From: Mesaphorura yosii
Lineage: Eukaryota > Arthropoda > Collembola > Poduromorpha > Tullbergiidae
Reading direction: 5' to 3'
Length of the DNA: 64,000 nt
NCBI GenBank assembly: GCA_009869945.1
Contig: WIXG01000106.1
Coordinates: 62,001-126,000 of the forward strand
Both the position numbers and the translations under genes were made by a program. Of this stretch, positions 60,507 through 64,000 are shown one piece after another (the first letter of the stretch is position 1; each line of letters opens with the position of its first letter). The notes under the pieces were generated by a model. It saw only the letters and a program-made list of their open reading frames with translations, was not told the origin of the DNA and did not search any database.

Positions 60507-61478
60507 ATGGGCGACGGTCGCATTGCAAATACAATCCTTCTCTTTGATGTCGATGGAACCCTGACTGAATCCAGAAAGGTGAGGCTAAAATCAAGCTACA
60601 CGGTAAAAAAAAACATCGTTTGAGTATAAAATTGCACTCACTGTGTTTTACAGTTAATTAAGCCGGATATGTACAACTTTCTCGTTAACGAGGTGAAGCC
60701 GGTGGTTGCGGTTGGGCTCGTCGGTGGTTCAGACTTAGCAAAAATACTGGAACAGATGGGTGGAGAGCAAGGTATTCGGACAAGTGAGCATTTCAATTTT
60801 GGAATAGGAATTGAGATTCGTACGCTGTGCAAATTTTCAGTGATTGATAAACTGGACTACATTTTTTCTGAAAATGGTCTTGTTGCCTACAAGAATGGAA
60901 TTCTGCTTGCAACACAATCCATCCAGCAGCATATGGGCGAAGAGAAACTCCAGAAGTTCATCAACTTTTCACTTGGGTACATGTCCAAATTGGAACTGCC
61001 CGTCAAGCGTGGAACGTTCATCGAGTTTCGTAATGGAATGGTTAACATTTGTCCCGTTGGTCGATCATGCTCGCAGAAAGAGAGGGATGAATTTTTTGAG
61101 TATGATAAGGTGAGAATTTGAAGACGACGAAATCCGTTAATGGTCCTAGGCAACCATCTTTATGTGGCCCTCTCTATGTAGGTCCACAAAATAAGGGAAA
61201 AATTCGTCCAGGCTCTCAAAGCCGAATTTCCTGACTTGGGTCTCACATTTTCCATTGGCGGCCAAATAAGTATCGATGTCTTTCCCACTGGGTGGGACAA
61301 AACCTTCTGCCTTAAGTATCTATCCGACTATCAAACGATCCACTTCTTCGGAGACAAAGTTCATCCTGGAGAGAACGATCATGAAATCTACGAGCACGCT
61401 CGCACTGAAGGGCACCACGTTGTGAATCCTGAAGATACGATCAAGCAAGTTCGAATGGTCCTTCAAAATCTAAAATGA
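60507..61478 (+). CDS. PMM2: phosphomannomutase, tandem copy 2
   Basis: Paralogue of the preceding gene with identical intron positions and phases. Exons: 60507-60578, 60654-60771, 60841-61109, 61182-61478, giving 251 residues, the usual size. [36 protein letters not shown] and [15 protein letters not shown] are present. The substrate loop reads [12 protein letters not shown], with Ile where copy 1 and most PMM2 proteins have Phe. The chosen ATG matches the MGDGR start of copy 1. An in-frame ATG at 60297 would add 70 residues rich in Ser, Arg and hydrophobics with few acidic residues, which looks like a possible mitochondrial presequence or just an open 5' UTR. Confidence 0.96.
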
Positions 61479-61795
61479 TCAAAAAGAACGTATATTTATC
61501 TATCGATTTTTGATGTGCATTGATGCACTGAATGTTTCGTTAATTTTTAATGTTGTGTTATCACTTTCATAATTTGCTGAGTAAATTGGGTTTTAAAAAT
61601 GCTAGTATTTTGTTGCCGTTGGATGTAATCTTTTTATAGCAAATACAAGTTCAGAGGTGCGTCTTTGTTGCTTCTAATTACTTCGCTGGAATAGATCACG
61701 CGTAGCACGTGCGTGCGTTGACTTTGACATCATTGGTCGCACTTGCCAATTTCCATTAAACTTCATCTCTCAATTACGCTGTCGCATCCACCAAA
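61479..61795. other. intergenic, phosphomannomutase 2 to PIERCE2-like
   Basis: About 317 bases; no exon, presumably the promoter of the next gene. Confidence 0.45.
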
Positions 61796-62519
61796 ATGTC
61801 GGCACAAAAGTTTACGCCTTGGCAGGCTATGAAAGCCTATGAAACACAAGTTCCCAAAATCGAGGACAACTGGAGAATTCGGTTCCGCAATAAGGCAAGA
61901 TGACTTTCAGCTCAACTTGAGCCCAACGCCCAATTCATGCATTTAGGAAAGTTTTACGTCGATTTCTTCGTCTGGCCTCGGTTTCTTCCTTTCAGAAAGT
62001 GCAAGACATTGAAGATGAAGATGGAGTCATCACGGCCGAGGTCGACTGCTGTACACCATTCTTGACGTACTACAACAATGGAAAATGCAATGCTTGCTGT
62101 AAGACGTTGTACGACTACAATTTTGGATGCTGCGAATACTACGACCAATCTAGGCGTCGGTGCGATCGTAAACACCCGGCGCATTACATGCATATCGATC
62201 TAGAAGTAAGCACTTAAGCACTAAGAACGAGTTTGTAACATTGCGTTACACAATTATAAAGGATGTGTTCACATTTCAGGAGGAGTATACGTGCCGAGCA
62301 GTTCCACTCCTCACAAGCAGCCATTATGGATTTCGCCCATCCATCGACACCATGTTGCCGATTGCAAAGAAGAAACTCATGAGCACATTCTACAGAAATC
62401 ATGGAACTCCGTACTGCTTCGATGCTAATGGATTAAATCAGAACGTGACACTGAACCCGATGTGGGCCCTTCGATACAATCAGAGTTACGGGTACACTTT
62501 CAGTTCTCCCGTGAACTAA
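61796..62519 (+). CDS. PIERCE2-like protein with Cys-rich N-terminal insert
   Basis: Three exons, 61796-61894, 61996-62205, 62280-62519, all phase 0, give 182 residues. Intron 1 needs a GC donor (AAG|GCAAGA) with a normal polypyrimidine-CAG acceptor; without splicing the frame stops at once. The C-terminal exon has TSSHYG, then a Phe about 20 residues on, then GLNQNVTLNP. This matches the TNSSHYG...GFYQNNTLN layout of PIERCE2 (C15orf65), a microtubule inner protein of motile cilia. The middle exon is unlike it: nine Cys in about 50 residues, arranged CC, C-x-x-CC, CC, C, plus a His pair, perhaps metal-binding. The similarity is short, so the family call is tentative. It converges on DEF8. Confidence 0.5.
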
Positions 62520-62543
62520 TTGCCAGTAATGTTGGTCTTAATA

Positions 62544-62549
62544 TTTATT
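62544..62549 (-). promoter_or_regulatory. candidate polyadenylation signal, DEF8
   Basis: AATAAA on the minus strand, about 100 bases past the DEF8 stop and on the far side of the plus-strand signal at 62578. Confidence 0.5.
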
Positions 62550-62577
62550 GTCAAAGTAAAAGCCATCAATGTCGAGT

Positions 62578-62583
62578 AATAAA
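62578..62583 (+). promoter_or_regulatory. candidate polyadenylation signal, PIERCE2-like gene
   Basis: AATAAA 58 bases past the stop codon. Confidence 0.55.
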
Positions 62584-62646
62584 ATTACGAACGAGTTCGT
62601 GACGAAGACGATGTACGTAGATTGGGTCTCTTGTCCAGAGTTCGGT

Positions 62647-64000
62647 TCAGGCCGTTGGCGGTGGTGAAATTGAGGTGCCCGTGTCGAGTGTTCTGCTCTT
62701 TCTCCGCACACATTTTGGGCAGGATTCCCTCTTCGCGTAGCAAATGTTGTGGAAGACAGTGCGGCAGCGTGAGCATTGCCGGGTGGCAGGGTCAAAAGGA
62801 AAAACGACTTCGACATTCGCACAAATCTCGCAAATGAACCCTTTCCCCAGACAAATCTGCAATGTACGGAAATAGAAATAATTAGGTCATTGTCCATAAA
62901 ACTTCTAACATGTGACATAACTCGCAATAATGGTACCCACCGCACATTCCTCCTTGATGTGCTTAACAAAAGTGTTGTGAACTCCGGTCAGATATTTGAC
63001 TAGCGAGCCGTTGTTCACATCAATCAAGTCCTGCAGCGAATACATGTACGAATTCTCGACGAAATGCTGCCTGTCTTCTAGTAATCGCAGAAGCTTCAGA
63101 TTAATCGCTTCGCGGCATGTCATGAAGTATTCTTTCATAATAATTATTTCTTCTCTCAGTCTCTGTTAAAAGGAACCAATAAATTAAAAATACGAGGTCA
63201 TAACCTGCGAAGACCTCGCCATTCAGCTGTGTGATTACCTTCACAGCATTCAACTCCTCAACGAAGCTGAAGAGTTTGGGATTGATTTTTTCCAAGTGAA
63301 TATTCGGCTTCCTACTCATGAGAGATAAAAACTGTCGTGACGCTTCACTGTAAGCAGAAATTCAGACGAAAGAGTCAAGTCATGAACCCTACAACTTGCA
63401 AGCGACGGTGTAATGGGAGTTAATTAATGATAAGTTACCAAACTCGGCGTTCTTCGAAATCCCAATTATGTAGAATGCGGGCCGGGATGGATGCGGTGTA
63501 GTTCCGGTGGCAGTTTGGGCAGTAGTATCGACCATCGTAGTCACATCTCCTCGGCTCCATCCAGCTATTTTCTAAATAGACGAATTAGCATCGTGTACTT
63601 CAAAAGTTTGAGGGTCTTAAGGATTCGCAAGCACACAGGCATTAGTTTGGAACTTACTGAGCGTGAAGTGCACTGAGCATTCTGCACACTGATAATTTTG
63701 CTTATGCATTCCAACTTCTGGGCAAATATCCCGAGTGTAATTCGCATCGGTTGATACACGAAGAGCCTGGCAGGCTCGTACAATTTGATTAAGGCACTTG
63801 GCATGGCACTGATAATGACAGGCTGAAACAATCAAATATACAACCTTAGCCTTGGCTATCTTTGGTCTTGAAATTGTTCATAGAGGAAGAAAGGCCCACA
63901 ACTCACCTTTGCATTTATAATAATACTGCAAAACTGTCCAAATTACACCCGAACATCGGTCACAATATTGAGCGGTCAGATGTATGACTTGTTTGTGCAA
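62647..64000 (-). CDS. DEF8: DEF8 homologue (C1 plus RUBICON-type zinc domain), 5' end outside window
   Basis: Endolysosome-associated adaptor; the vertebrate protein works with PLEKHM1 and Rab7. Exons seen: 64000(partial)-63907, 63822-63658, 63571-63439, 63347-63239, 63162-62941, 62856-62647. The visible part holds a C1-like finger (HLTAQYCDRCSGVIW, then YYKCK, CHYQCHAKC) and DICPEVGMHKQNYQCAEC. CDYDGRYYCPNCH, ARILHNWDF and DRQHFVENSYMYSLQDL follow. The last exon carries the final zinc knuckles GFICEIC, FPFDPATRQCSRC, FHNICY and CPKC. Order and spacing follow vertebrate DEF8 closely. Acceptor 63571 was chosen over 63564 because only it keeps phase. The N-terminal part, about 150 residues in human DEF8, lies beyond 64000. 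The related PLEKHM and Rubicon proteins are ruled out by the NWDF and HFVEN blocks together with the C1 finger. Confidence 0.93.

Noticed and set aside
63564..63571. Alternative acceptor at 63564 for a DEF8 exon
   Set aside because: It breaks phase with the preceding exon, whose donor leaves one base; the acceptor at 63571 restores the frame.
1..64000. CRISPR arrays, tRNA/rRNA genes, insertion sequences, viral genes
   Set aside because: I looked for regular direct repeats, tRNA T-loop signatures and transposase or polymerase motifs and saw none; a dedicated scan could still find degenerate elements.

Overview
The window is nuclear DNA of an animal. Genes are split by GT-AG introns, most of them roughly 50-110 bases long, both strands are used without operons, and the proteins are typically metazoan (activin type II receptor, TAF4, ENOX, ASB-type ankyrin/SOCS protein, CFAP157). 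The compact layout (20 genes in 64 kb), the short introns and the tandem digestive carboxypeptidases suggest an arthropod, perhaps a crustacean or springtail. The species cannot be fixed from the sequence alone. I see no prokaryotic, viral or plasmid genes, no CRISPR array, no rRNA, and no recognisable tRNA or transposon.

Layout. 1-6676 is gene-poor sequence upstream of an activin receptor type II gene (6677-9085, +). It is followed on the minus strand by endonuclease G (10225-11525) and two tandem PLP-dependent acidic amino-acid decarboxylases (11897-13719 and 14175-16099). An Amt ammonium transporter (17310-20155, +) converges on a TOG/HEAT protein resembling TOGARAM/crescerin (20329-23436, -). 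Three M14 carboxypeptidases lie head to tail on + (24492-26344, 26905-28747, 29598-31536). Next come a centrin (32143-33126, +), PIGQ/Gpi1 (33442-34793, -), a small STMP1-like membrane protein (35427-36170, +), a very large TAF4 (36845-46010, -), CFAP157 (47230-48842, +), ENOX (49937-53097, -), an ankyrin/SOCS-box protein (55830-56906, +), two tandem phosphomannomutases (58730-59720 and 60507-61478, +), a PIERCE2-like protein with a Cys-rich insert (61796-62519, +), and DEF8 (62647 to beyond the window end, -).

I rebuilt the gene models by hand from reading frame, splice-site dinucleotides and phase. Every complete model is in frame across all its junctions. The genes do not form one pathway. 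Themes are local duplication (decarboxylases, carboxypeptidases, phosphomannomutases), with introns differing between copies in the first two families, several cilium/centriole genes (TOGARAM-like, centrin, CFAP157, PIERCE2-like), and closely packed convergent 3' ends. I found no evidence of a wholly new system. The most unusual items are the Cys-rich PIERCE2-like protein, the C-terminally extended STMP1-like protein, a repeat array in the TOGARAM-like protein, and the single 2.26 kb disordered exon of TAF4.
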